From: Ryuthela nishihirai
Taxonomy: Eukaryota > Arthropoda > Arachnida > Araneae > Heptathelidae
Length of the DNA: 64,000 bases
NCBI GenBank assembly: GCA_038380435.1
Contig: JAWZYU010000020.1
Span: forward strand, 46,966,307-47,030,306
Reading direction: 5' to 3'
The notes beneath the pieces are model-generated. The model was not told the DNA's origin. It saw nothing but the letters and a program-made list of their open reading frames with translations, and did no database searches. Shown piece after piece: positions 1 to 11,243 of the stretch (positions within the stretch are counted from its first letter, which is position 1; every line of letters starts with the position of its first letter). The position numbers were made by a program, and so were the translations under genes.

Positions 1-3000
1 TGGGGAGGGAATTTCTTTGGGCGTAAGAGTTAAGGATCTCATTGATTAATTTGTTTAAAGATAGAGGATGTGTATTCCTGTGCCTCAAATGTTTAAAGGT
101 GGGGCTGCGTATCTCAATGCCCCACTTGTTTAAAGGTGGAGGCTGTGTATCCAATGGCCCAAATGTTTAAAGGTGGAGGCTGAGTATCTCAATGCTCCAC
201 TTGTTTAAAGGTGGAGGCTGTGTATCCAATGGCCCAAATGTTTAAAGGTGGAGGCTGTATATCTCAATGCCCCACTTGTTTAAAGGTGGAGGCTGTGTAT
301 CCAATGGCCCAAATGTTTAAAGGTGGAGGCTGCGTATCTCAATGCCCCACTTGTTTAAAGGTGGAGGCTGTGTATCCAATGGCCCAAATGTTTAAAGGTG
401 GAGGCTGAGTATCTCAATGCTCCACTTGTTTAAAGGTGGAGGCTGTGTATCCAATGGCCCAAATGTTTAAAGGTGGAGGCTGTATATCTCAATGCCCCAC
501 TTGTTTAAAGGTGGAGGCTGTGTATCCAATGGCCCAAATGTTTAAAGGTGGAGGCTGTATATCTCAATGCCCCACTTGTTTAAAGGTGGAGGCTATGTAT
601 CCAATGGCCCAAATGTTTAAAGGTGGAGGCTGAGTATCTCAATGCCCCACTTGTTTAAAGGTGGAGGCTGTGTATCCAATGGCCCAAATGTTTAAAGGTG
701 GAGGCTGAGTATCTCAATGCTCCACTTGTTTAAAGGTGGAGGCTGTGTATCCAATGGCCCAAATGTTTAAAGGTGGAGGCTGTATATCTCAATGCCCCAC
801 TTGTTTAAAGGTGGAGGCTGTATATCTCAATGCCCCACTTGTTTAAAGGTGGAGGCTGTGTATCCAATGGCCCAAATGTTTAAAGGTGGAGGCTGCGTAT
901 CTCAATGCCCCACTTGTTTAAAGGTGGAGGCTGTGTATCCAATGGCCCAAATGTTTAAAGGTGGAGGCTGAGTATCTCAATGCTCCACTTGTTTAAAGGT
1001 GGAGGCTGTGTATCCAATGGCCCAAATGTTTAAAGGTGGAGGCTGTATATCTCAATGCCCCACTTGTTTAAAGGTGGAGGCTGTGTATCCAATGGCCCAA
1101 ATGTTTAAAGGTGGAGGCTGAGTATCTCAATGCTCCACTTGTTTAAAGGTGGAGGCTGTGTATCCAATGGCCCAAATGTTTAAAGGTGGAGGCTGAGTAT
1201 CTCAATGCTCCACTTGTTTAAAGGTGGAGGCTGTGTATCCAATGGCCCAAATGTTTAAAGGTGGAGGCTGCGTATCTCAATGCCCCACTTGTTTAAAGGT
1301 GGAGGCTGTGTATCCAATGGCCCAAATGTTTAAAGGTGGAGGCTGTATATCTCAATGCCCCACTTGTTTAAAGGTGGAGGCTGTGTATCCAATGGCCCAA
1401 ATGTTTAAAGGTGGAGGCTGCGTATCTCAATGCCCCACTTGTTTAAAGGTGGAGGCTGTGTATCCAATGGCCCAAATGTTTAAAGGTGGAGGCTGAGTAT
1501 CTCAATGCTCCACTTGTTTAAAGGTGGAGGCTGTGTATCCAATGGCCCAAATGTTTAAAGGTGGAGGCTGAGTATCTCAATGCTCCACTTGTTTAAAGGT
1601 GGAGGCTGTGTATCCAATGGCCCAAATGTTTAAAGGTGGAGGCTGCGTATCTCAATGCCCCACTTGTTTAAAGGTGGAGGCTGTGTATCCAATGGCCCAA
1701 ATGTTTAAAGGTGGAGGCTGTATATCTCAATGCCCCACTTGTTTAAAGGTGGAGGCTGTGTATCCAATGGCCCAAATGTTTAAAGGTGGAGGCTGCGTAT
1801 CTCAATGCCCCACTTGTTTAAAGGTGGAGGCTGTGTATCCAATGGCCCAAATGTTTAAAGGTGGAGGCTGAGTATCTCAATGCTCCACTTGTTTAAAGGT
1901 GGAGGCTGTGTATCCAATGGCCCAAATGTTTAAAGCTGGAGGCTGCGTATCTCAATGCCCCACTTGTTTAAAGGTGGAGGCTGTGTATCCAATGGCCCAA
2001 ATGTTTAAAGGTGGAGGTTGAGTATCTCAATGCTCCACTTGTTTAAAGGTGGAGGCTGTGTATCCAATGGCCCAAATGTTTAAAGGTGGAGGCTGCGTAT
2101 CTCAATGCCCCACTTGTTTAAAGGTGGAGGCTGTGTATCCAATGGCCCAAATGTTTAAAGGTGGAGGCTGTATATCTCAATGCCCCACTTGTTTAAAGGT
2201 GGAGGCTGTGTATCCAATGGCCCAAATGTTTAAAGGTGGAGGCTGCGTATCTCAATGCCCCACTTGTTTAAAGGTGGAGGCTGTGTATCCAATGGCCCAA
2301 ATGTTTAAAGGTGGAGGCTGAGTATCTCAATGCTCCACTTGTTTAAAGGTGGAGGCTGTGTATCCAATGGCCCAAATGTTTAAAGGTGGAGGCTGCGTAT
2401 CTCAATGCCCCACTTGTTTAAAGGTGGAGGCTGTGTATCCAATGGCCCAAATGTTTAAAGGTGGAGGCTGAGTATCTCAATGCTCCACTTGTTTAAAGGT
2501 GGAGGCTGTGTATCCAATGGCCCAAATGTTTAAAGGTGGAGGCTGAGTATCTCAATGCTCCACTTGTTTAAAGGTGGAGGCTGTGTATCCAATGGCCCAA
2601 ATGTTTAAAGGTGGAGGCTGAGTATCTCAATGCTCCACTTGTTTAAAGGTGGAGGCTGTGTATCCAATGGCCCAAATGTTTAAAGGTGGAGGCTGCGTAT
2701 CTCAATGCCCCACTTGTTTAAAGGTGGAGGCTGTGTATCCAATGGCCCAAATGTTTAAAGGTGGAGGCTGTATATCTCAATGCCCCACTTGTTTAAAGGT
2801 GGAGGCTGTGTATCCAATGGCCCAAATGTTTAAAGGTGGAGGCTGCGTATCTCAATGCCCCACTTGTTTAAAGGTGGAGGCTGTGTATCCAATGGCCCAA
2901 ATGTTTAAAGGTGGAGGCTGAGTATCTCAATGCTCCACTTGTTTAAAGGTGGAGGCTGTGTATCCAATGGCCCAAATGTTTAAAGGTGGAGGCTGCGTAT

Positions 3001-6000
3001 CTCAATGCCCCACTTGTTTAAAGGTGGAGGCTGTGTATCCAATGGCCCAAATGTTTAAAGGTGGAGGCTGTATATCTCAATGCCCCACTTGTTTAAAGGT
3101 GGAGGCTGTGTATCCAATGGCCCAAATGTTTAAAGGTGGAGGCTGAGTATCTCAATGCTCCACTTGTTTAAAGGTGGAGGCTGTGTATCCAATGGCCCAA
3201 ATGTTTAAAGGTGGAGGCTGTATATCTCAATGCCCCACTTGTTTAAAGGTGGAGGCTGTGTATCCAATGGCCCAAATGTTTAAAGGTGGAGGCTGCGTAT
3301 CTCAATGCCCCACTTGTTTAAAGGTGGAGGCTGTGTATCCAATGGCCCAAATGTTTAAAGGTGGAGGCTGAGTATCTCAATGCTCCACTTGTTTAAAGGT
3401 GGAGGATGTGTATCCAATGGCCCAAATGTTTAAAGGTGGAGGCTGCGTATCTCAATGCCCCACTTGTTTAAAGGTGGAGGCTGTGTATCCAATGGCCCAA
3501 ATGTTTAAAGGTGGAGGCTGAGTATCTCAATGCTCCACTTGTTTAAAGGTGGAGGCTGTGTATCCAATGGCCCAAATGTTTAAAGGTGGAGGCTGTATAT
3601 CTCAATGCCCCACTTGTTTAAAGGTGGAGGCTGTGTATCCAATGGCCCAAATGTTTAAAGGTGGAGGCTGAGTATCTCAATGCTCCACTTGTTTAAAGGT
3701 GGAGGCTGTGTATCCAATGGCCCAAATGTTTAAAGGTGGAGGCTGAGTATCTCAATGCTCCACTTGTTTAAAGGTGGAGGCTGTGTATCCAATGGCCCAA
3801 ATGTTTAAAGGTGGAGGCTGCGTATCTCAATGCCCCACTTGTTTAAAGGTGGAGGCTGTGTATCCAATGGCCCAAATGTTTAAAGGTGGAGGCTGTATAT
3901 CTCAATGCCCCACTTGTTTAAAGGTGGAGGCTGTGTATCCAATGGCCCAAATGTTTAAAGGTGGAGGCTGCGTATCTCAATGCCCCACTTGTTTAAAGGT
4001 GGAGGCTGTGTATCCAATGGCCCAAATGTTTAAAGGTGGAGGCTGAGTATCTCAATGCTCCACTTGTTTAAAGGTGGAGGCTGTGTATCCAATGGCCCAA
4101 ATGTTTAAAGGTGGAGGCTGAGTATCTCAATGCTCCACTTGTTTAAAGGTGGAGGCTGTGTATCCAATGGCCCAAATGTTTAAAGGTGGAGGCTGCGTAT
4201 CTCAATGCCCCACTTGTTTAAAGGTGGAGGCTGTGTATCCAATGGCCCAAATGTTTAAAGGTGGAGGCTGTATATCTCAATGCCCCACTTGTTTAAAGGT
4301 GGAGGCTGTGTATCCAATGGCCCAAATGTTTAAAGGTGGAGGCTGCGTATCTCAATGCCCCACTTGTTTAAAGGTGGAGGCTGTGTATCCAATGGCCCAA
4401 ATGTTTAAAGGTGGAGGCTGAGTATCTCAATGCTCCACTTGTTTAAAGGTGGAGGCTGTGTATCCAATGGCCCAAATGTTTAAAGGTGGAGGCTGCGTAT
4501 CTCAATGCCCCACTTGTTTAAAGGTGGAGGCTGTGTATCCAATGGCCCAAATGTTTAAAGGTGGAGGCTGAGTATCTCAATGCTCCACTTGTTTAAAGGT
4601 GGAGGCTGTGTATCCAATGGCCCAAATGTTTAAAGGTGGAGGCTGCGTATCTCAATGCCCCACTTGTTTAAAGGTGGAGGCTGTGTATCCAATGGCCCAA
4701 ATGTTTAAAGGTGGAGGCTGTATATCTCAATGCCCCACTTGTTTAAAGGTGGAGGCTGTGTATCCAATGGCCCAAATGTTTAAAGGTGGAGGCTGCGTAT
4801 CTCAATGCCCCACTTGTTTAAAGGTGGAGGCTGTGTATCCAATGGCCCAAATGTTTAAAGGTGGAGGCTGAGTATCTCAATGCTCCACTTGTTTAAAGGT
4901 GGAGGCTGTGTATCCAATGGCCCAAATGTTTAAAGGTGGAGGCTGCGTATCTCAATGCCCCACTTGTTTAAAGGTGGAGGCTGTGTATCCAATGGCCCAA
5001 ATGTTTAAAGGTGGAGGCTGAGTATCTCAATGCTCCACTTGTTTAAAGGTGGAGGCTGTGTATCCAATGGCCCAAATGTTTAAAGGTGGAGGCTGAGTAT
5101 CTCAATGCTCCACTTGTTTAAAGGTGGAGGCTGTGTATCCAATGGCCCAAATGTTTAAAGGTGGAGGCTGAGTATCTCAATGCTCCACTTGTTTAAAGGT
5201 GGAGGCTGTGTATCCAATGGCCCAAATGTTTAAAGGTGGAGGCTGCGTATCTCAATGCCCCACTTGTTTAAAGGTGGAGGCTGTGTATCCAATGGCCCAA
5301 ATGTTTAAAGGTGGAGGCTGTATATCTCAATGCCCCACTTGTTTAAAGGTGGAGGCTGTGTATCCAATGGCCCAAATGTTTAAAGGTGGAGGCTGCGTAT
5401 CTCAATGCCCCACTTGTTTAAAGGTGGAGGCTGTGTATCCAATGGCCCAAATGTTTAAAGGTGGAGGCTGAGTATCTCAATGCTCCACTTGTTTAAAGGT
5501 GGAGGATGTGTATCCAATGGCCCAAATGTTTAAAGGTGGAGGCTGCGTATCTCAATGCCCCACTTGTTTAAAGGTGGAGGCTGTGTATCCAATGGCCCAA
5601 ATGTTTAAAGGTGGAGGCTGAGTATCTCAATGCTCCACTTGTTTAAAGGTGGAGGCTGTGTATCCAATGGCCCAAATGTTTAAAGGTGGAGGCTGCGTAT
5701 CTCAATGCCCCACTTGTTTAAAGGTGGAGGCTGTGTATCCAATGGCCCAAATGTTTAAAGGTGGAGGCTGTATATCTCAATGCCCCACTTGTTTAAAGGT
5801 GGAGGCTGTGTATCCAATGGCCCAAATGTTTAAAGGTGGAGGCTGCGTATCTCAATGCCCCACTTGTTTAAAGGTGGAGGCTGTGTATCCAATGGCCCAA
5901 ATGTTTAAAGGTGGAGGCTGAGTATCTCAATGCTCCACTTGTTTAAAGGTGGAGGCTGTGTATCCAATGGCCCAAATGTTTAAAGGTGGAGGCTGCGTAT

Positions 6001-6515
6001 CTCAATGCCCCACTTGTTTAAAGGTGGAGGCTGTGTATCCAATGGCCCAAATGTTTAAAGGTGGAGGCTGTATATCTCAATGCCCCACTTGTTTAAAGGT
6101 GGAGGCTGTGTATCCAATGGCCCAAATGTTTAAAGGTGGAGGCTGCGTATCTCAATGCCCCACTTGTTTAAAGGTGGAGGCTGTGTATCCAATGGCCCAA
6201 ATGTTTAAAGGTGGAGGCTGAGTATCTCAATGCTCCACTTGTTTAAAGGTGGAGGCTGTGTATCCAATGGCCCAAATGTTTAAAGGTGGAGGCTGAGTAT
6301 CTCAATGCTCCACTTGTTTAAAGGTGGAGGCTGTGTATCCAATGGCCCAAATGTTTAAAGGTGGAGGCTGAGTATCTCAATGCTCCACTTGTTTAAAGGT
6401 GGAGGCTGTGTATCCAATGGCCCAAAATGTTTAAAGGTGGAGACTGCGTATCTCAATGCCCCACTTGTTTAAAGGTGGAGGCTGTGTATCCAATGGCCCA
6501 AATATTTAAAGGTGG
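1..6515. repeat. 75-bp satellite array (37+38 bp dimer)
   Basis: About 86 tandem copies of a 75-bp unit. Each unit has two related halves that share GTTTAAAGGTGGAGGCTG: one half (37 bp) continues GTATCCAATGGCCCAAAT, the other (38 bp) continues with GTATCTCAATG and a C-rich end. The second half has three variants after GGCTG (AGT, CGT, TAT), which act as markers for reading array history. Copies are nearly identical in the middle and decay over the first ~100 bases and after about 6420. A half unit is missing near 819. Because 75 is a multiple of 3, short open frames of 65-90 codons recur, stopped wherever the AGT variant makes TGA; these are not genes. Confidence 0.97.
1044..5693. repeat. 2,550-bp higher-order repeat inside the 75-bp array
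   Basis: Reading only the variant at each 75-bp step, the 26-step series starting at 1044 (T A A C T C A A C T C A C A C T C A C A A A C T C A) recurs exactly from 3594, 34 monomers (2,550 bp) later. A rare variant, GGAGGATGTG in place of GGAGGCTGTG, lies at about 3403 and again at about 5503, only 2,100 bp apart, because six monomers present after 2919 in the first block are absent in the second. Private changes in block 1 (AAAGCTGGA near 1932, GGTTGAG near 2017) are missing from block 2. Confidence 0.9.
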
Positions 6516-7145
6516 AGGTTGGTATCCCAATAGTTCAAATGCTTAAAGGTGGGAACTCTGTGCTCCAATGGTCCAGTTGTTTAATTCTGTGTTCTGCGTA
6601 TCCCAGTAATCCAGTTGTTCAAAGGTAGAGGCTGTGTATCTCAGTGGTCTAGTGATTTAATTTGGGATATCCTCCCCTGCGGTTGAATCGTTTAAAGGTG
6701 AGGATAAGGTCATCCCAGTGATCGAATGATTCGAGGGTAATGTCTGCGGTGATCCATCCCATGGTTGAATGGTCAAAGGGGAGAGGTGACTTATAGCTTA
6801 AGAGAAAATGGCTGAATGGTTTAAAAAAAAAAAGTGTTTGTCCCTTCAGTCAAGTGGGTTCAATGATGAGCTACTGCTGGAATGGCCCTTTCATCATTTA
6901 ACCCACTTGACTGAACCCACTTGACATCATTTAACCCACTTGACTTGAAACACATCATTAACCACAGTGGTTCAGGTGGAATGTACACTGGTCGAATGGT
7001 TCAAAAAGCATAGGCAACCTACGTCCAAAAAGTTCCGAGACTGTTGCTATAAACATGAGTACTCTCTACTTACACTCTGGTGCTAAGAATCTCCTTCACG
7101 ATCCGTTTCCTCCTGCATCAATGGACCGAATCCAGTGTTTCTGGA
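6516..7145. repeat. Decayed minisatellite flank with inverted segments
   Basis: The 75-bp array dissolves into diverged ~37-bp units recognisable by phrases such as AGTGGTTTAA, TTGAATGGT and GTTTAAAGGT down to about 7010. Similar phrases reappear at 9091-9240 on the far side of the 33-bp array, so an older continuous minisatellite may have been split by later insertions. 7015-7145 looks unique. Confidence 0.6.
6845..6915. repeat. Foldback, 25-bp arms
   Basis: Left arm 6845-6869 and right arm 6891-6915 are inverted copies with one mismatch, separated by 21 bases. The right arm's core (AACCCACTTGAC) is repeated again just downstream to about 6945, so the inverted segment was itself duplicated. 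Confidence 0.9.
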
Positions 7146-7530
7146 GGGGCGGGGGTGCCTTAGTCGGTAGCGCGCCAGGCTCGTAATCTGTAGTTCTCAG
7201 GTTCGAGTCCCAGCTGGGTCAGAGTTGAGATTTATCTCCGCAAAATTCCTCGCCCTGCCCACGGTCAGTAAGGGACACCGATGGGCTTGGAAAGGCCGCC
7301 GTCCGTCGGATGGGACGTTAAGCCGTGGCCCCGTGTGCGGGAGAGCCATACCCTGTGCACGTTAAAGAACACGCTGGATGGCCTTGACGGGAGGCTACCG
7401 TCTGTCTCCCAACAGTTGTTCCAGTGGATCCCCTCTCCCAACCTTCTCTGAGACTTCGGGGTCCTTGTGGCCTGGCCATTTAGCCCATGGTGTGCAAAAA
7501 AGTGCCGCTCAGAGGTAAAACAACACAACT
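7146..7530 (+). mobile_element. SINE1, near full length
   Basis: Complete layout of the family: GC-rich start, diverged A box (GCCTTAGTCGG), tRNA-Met-like anticodon arm with CTCGTAATC, B box GGTTCGAGTCC, body with CCGTCCGTCGGATGGGAC and GTTAAAGAACACGCTGG, and 3' end GCTCAGAGGTAAAACAA. RNA polymerase III transcription is expected for the family; this A box is altered. Open frames across it are translations of the SINE and not genes. Confidence 0.95.
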
Positions 7531-7559
7531 CAGCGTTTCTGGAGGTCTTGGAAAAGTCC

Positions 7560-7850
7560 TGGAAAAGCACTTTCTGGAATGCTGCAGAGCTGTTCCGTCA
7601 CCGCTGTCTGAATGGCATGAATGCCAGCGTAGCGATAGCATTCAATTTTCTCTTGCCTAGATCATCACGCAAAATTTCGAGGCAAAGCCGTCGTGCTGAT
7701 GTTCAGCTCTCTGACAACATTCGGACGATTCACAAGGTCTGTCCCTCAGCCTTATACACTTGATTTGGCGATCCACTGAAATTTGACAATTTTTTTGCAA
7801 ATCTCGGACTCGCTCGATGTCTGCCCGTGGGAACGTCTCGCACAGCATAA
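7560..7850 (-). pseudogene. Possible mariner transposase N-terminal relic
   Basis: On the minus strand one frame reads VVRELNIS and, after a frame change, another reads EILRDDLGKRKLNA. Both resemble the helix-turn-helix region of mariner transposases, which recognises the element's terminal repeats. Stops and frame changes show it is dead. No catalytic region follows and no terminal repeats were identified. This rests on two short motifs only; it could be chance similarity. Confidence 0.4.
7727..7764 (-). repeat. Single inverted copy resembling the 33-bp satellite monomer
   Basis: The minus strand reads ATCAAGTGTATAAGGCTGAG followed by GGACAGACCTTGTGAATC. The satellite monomer starting about 250 bp to the right reads ATCAAGTGGATAAGGCTGAG then GGATAGATCTGTGATC on the plus strand. 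By eye about 30 of 33 unit positions agree, with two one-base insertions. Confidence 0.8.
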
Positions 7851-8007
7851 TCGAGAGCCGTTACAGCGATCAGCGGTGCAGGTCTAAACATGTCAAAAGT
7901 TGCACAACAGTAGGGGAATAATGCTACTTTACGGCTGTGTAAACAGAACTGGCCGGTTATTCGTGATGTTTTGGCAATAAATTCAGTCTCAACTTTCCGG
8001 ATATAGG

Positions 8008-9090
8008 TTGTACATCAGAGTGATCAAGTGGATAAGACTTAAGGATAGATCTGTGATCAAGTGGATAAGGCTGAGGGATAGCTCTGTGATCAAGTGGATA
8101 AAGCTGAGGGATAGATCTGTGATCAAGTGGATAAGACTTAAGGATAGATCTGTGATCAAGTGGATAAGGCTGAGGGATAGCTCTGTGATCAAGTGGATAA
8201 GACTTAAGGATAGATCTGTGATCAAGTGGATAAAGCTGAGGGATAGATCTGTGATCAAGTGGATAAGACTTAAGGATAGATCTGTGATCAAGTGGATAAG
8301 GCTGAGGGATAGCTCTGTGATCAAGTGGATAAGGCTGAGGGATAGATCTGTGATCAAGTGGATAAGGCTGAGGGATAGCTCTGTGATCAAGTGGATAAGA
8401 CTTAAGGATAGATCTGTGATCAAGTGGATAAGGCTGAGGGATAGATCTGTGATCAAGTGGATAAGGCTGAGGGATAGCTCTGTGATCAAGTGGATAAGGC
8501 TGAGGGATAGATCTGTGATCAAGTGGATAAGACTGAGGGATAGCTGTGTGATCAAGTGGATAAGGCTGAGGGATAGATCTGTGATCAAGTGGATAAAGCT
8601 GAGGGATAGATCTGTGATCAAGTGGATAAGACTTAAGGATAGATCTGTGATCAAGTGAATAAGGCTGAGGGATAGCTCTGTGATCAAGTGGATAAGGCTG
8701 AGGGATAGATCTGTGATCAAGTGGATAAGGCTGAGGGATAGCTCTGTGATCAAGTGGATAAGACTTAAGGATAGATCTGTGATCAAGTGGATAAGGCTGA
8801 GGGATAGATCTGTGATCAAGTGGATAAGGCTGAGGGATAGATCTGTGATCAAGTGGATAAGGCTGAGGGATAGATCTGTGATCAAGTGGATAAGGCTGAG
8901 GGATAGCTGTGTAATCAAGTGGATAAGGCTGAGGGATAGATCTGTGATCAAGTGGATAAAGCTGAGGGATAGATCTGTGATCAAGTGGATAAGACTTAAG
9001 GATAGATCTGTGATCAAGTGGATAAGTCTGAGGGATAGCTCTGTGATCAAGTGGATAATGCTGAGGGATAGATCTGTGATCCCTGGAATG
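8008..9090. repeat. 33-bp satellite array
   Basis: About 32 copies of a 33-bp unit beginning GTGATCAAGTGGATAAG. Variants differ mainly at GACTTAAGG versus GGCTGAGGG and at AGATCT versus AGCTCT. A rarer AGCTGT variant at about 8541 and 8904 (363 bp, 11 units) is followed by the same order of variants, indicating a small higher-order duplication. The unit is 11 codons long, so frames stay open on both strands (353 codons on minus, 216 and 143 on plus) with repeats such as LITDLSLSLIH. I regard these as non-coding. Confidence 0.96.
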
Positions 9091-9240
9091 AATGTCCTTC
9101 CAAGTGGTTGAGGGTTTAAGAAGGTGTCCGTCCAGTGGTTTAACAGACTTTAGTGTTTGAGTGGTTTAAGATGGTTCAGCTGTTCTAGTGATTCAATGAT
9201 TAAATAGATAGAATGTGACAGCCTAATGGACAGTGATTTA

Positions 9241-9636
9241 AAGGGTAATATGTATTTATTGAATTCTATATCTGCAGATAATCTTTGTATTTACTGTGGA
9301 TTTTTTTTTCATTATTACCTCTTAAGCGTGATTTCCTAATTTATATCTTATGTATTAGTAAAAATTGAAAAAAAAAGTTTCCTTTCCTGATTATAGATGG
9401 CGCCAGGTCCCCCACATTTGGCGAAAGTTATATAAAGGTATCAATTCAACAAAGTTATCGGTATTCCTATTCGACTAGTTTGCAAAGCAATAATAAGAAT
9501 TCCAGATGCTTCAAAATTACAATATTTACGCTACTCACTAGTGAAATTCTCGAGTGCAAATTACTGTCGTTCTGTACTCACTAGTGTAGAGATGCGCAAC
9601 ATACAGCTTGGAGTCCATGTATGTCCATCTCACGAA
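9241..9636. other. Unique AT-rich DNA, no gene seen
   Basis: No convincing reading frame. A TATATAAAG box-like sequence lies at about 9430 after ATGGCGCCAGG. A similar pairing of GGCGCCA and TATATAAA occurs near 33892-33975, so both could be remnants of one promoter-bearing repeat, but the match is weak. ACTCACTAGTG occurs twice (9532-9588). Confidence 0.4.
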
Positions 9637-9971
9637 GGTTTTTTTTTACCTCTGAGCGAAATAACCAAGTCACAAGGACCCCAGAGGCTCAGAGTTGAGG
9701 AAGATAAAGGGACCCACTAGATAACTGTTAGGAGACAGGTAGAAAACTCCTGAGAAAGCCATCCAGCATGCTCTTTAACTCTTTAACGTGGATATTTCGA
9801 ACATGGGGCCACAACTTTTAACGTCTCATCCGACGGACGACAGCCTTTCCAAGCCAATCGTTGTCCCCTTTCTGACCAAGGGCAGTAAACCTCAACGCTA
9901 GTAGAATGGGGACTCTGACCTTGGGAACTCTAGATTAAGAGGCTGATTAGCTAACGACAGAACCAAACGCC
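9637..9971 (-). mobile_element. SINE1, decayed copy
   Basis: Reverse-oriented copy with recognisable tail (TTTTACCTCTGAGCG), body and a degraded tRNA head ending near 9971. Many substitutions mark it as much older than the copy abutting it. Confidence 0.8.
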
Positions 9972-9972
9972 T

Positions 9973-10350
9973 TTGGGTTGGGTTGTTTTACCACTGAGCG
10001 GCACTTTTTTGCACAGCATGGGCTAAATGGCCAGGTCACATGGACCCCGAAGGCTCAGAGAAGGTTGGGGGAGGGGACCCACTGGAACAGCTGTTGGGAG
10101 ACAGATGGTAGCCTCCGGTCAAGGCCATCCAGCGTGTTCTTTAACGTGCACAGGGTATGGCTCTCCCGCACACGGGGCCACGGCTTAACGTCCCATCCGA
10201 CGGACGGCGGCCTTTCCAAGCCCATCGGTGTCCCCTACTGACCGTGGGCAGGGAGGAGATAAATCTCAACGCTGACCCAGCTGGGACTCGAACCTGGGAA
10301 CTACAGATTACGAGCCTGGCGCGCTACCGACTGAGCCACCCCCGCCCCCA
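9973..10350 (-). mobile_element. SINE1, full length
   Basis: Tail with three CCCAA units, body and intact head with B box (reverse strand GGACTCGAACC) and A box. It lies directly after the decayed same-orientation copy, so the pair is either one old dimer of uneven age or a fresh insertion beside an old one. No clear target duplication was found. Confidence 0.93.
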
Positions 10351-10536
10351 CTCAGCGGGGACTTTATTAAGTACACTTCTATATTACGTCAATTGTAACT
10401 CAGACACAAAACTCAGTAAATTCTTAAATAAGCATTCTGGGAAAAATTGCGACTGAAGATAATTTAAAGATCTCAATCAAATCTATCAAATCTCGATTTC
10501 CAGCAATATATGCTCTGAAATTATACATTCTTTGGT

Positions 10537-11232
10537 GTTGGGGCGCAGAGGTTCAGTCGGTAGCGCGCCAGTCTCGTAATCTTCAGTTCCCATGTTCGAG
10601 TCCCAGCTGGGCCACCGTTGAGATTTATCTACGCAAAACTCCCCGCCATGCCCAAGGTCAGGGATACCGATGGACTGAGAAAGGCTGCCGTCCGTCGGAT
10701 GGGACGTTAAGTTGTGACCCTGTGTGTGGTTAAAGAACACGTTGAATGGGCTTGATGGGAGGCTACCATCTGTCTACCCACAGCTGTGCAGTGGTTCCCC
10801 TCTCTCAACCTTCTCTGAGCCTTCGGAGTCCTCGTGACCTACCATTTGGGGCGGGGGTGGTCAGTCCGTAGCGCGCCAGGCTCGTAATCTGCAGTTCCCA
10901 GGTTCGAGTCCCAACTAGGTCAATATTGAGACTTATTTCCGCAAAACTCTCCGCCCGGCCCACGGTCAGTAGGGGACACTGATGGGCTTGGAAAGGTCAC
11001 ATCCATCAGATCGGACGTTAAGCCATGGCTCCGTGTGCGGGAGAGACATACCCTGTGCACGTTAAAGAACACACTGGATAGCCTTGACGGGAGGCTACTC
11101 TCTCTGTCTCCCAACAGTTGTTCCAGTGAGTCCCCTCCCCTAACCTTCTCTGAGTCTTCCGGATTCTTGTGACCTGGCCATTTAGCCCGTGGTGTGCAAA
11201 AAAGTGCCGCTCAGAGGTAAAACAATCCTACC
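10537..11232 (+). mobile_element. SINE1 head-to-tail dimer inserted as one unit
   Basis: First unit 10537-10847 lacks the last ~55 bases of the tail (ends after CTCGTGACCTACCATTT); the second unit 10848-11232 is complete from head to tail. The target duplication CATTCTTTGGT is found only outside the pair, at 10526-10536 and 11233-11243. Both units therefore arrived together, or a second copy joined during the same reverse transcription event. Confidence 0.9.
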
Positions 11233-11243
11233 CATTCTTTGGT

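Noticed and set aside
1..6515. CRISPR-like repeat array
   Set aside because: Units are contiguous with no unique spacers, unit length is 75 bp and the context is eukaryotic.
7989..9050. 353-codon minus-strand gene of LITDLSLSLIH repeats
   Set aside because: It is the 33-bp satellite read in frame; the plus strand is equally open and the frame has no unique N- or C-terminal domain.
9430..9440. TATA-box promoter of a gene
   Set aside because: No downstream reading frame or second promoter feature; similarity with the 33969 region suggests at most a repeat remnant.
10157..10456. Recurring proteins beginning MALPHTGPRLNVPSDGRRPF
   Set aside because: They are translations of SINE1 bodies and occur at every copy, including truncated ones, on whichever strand the SINE lies.
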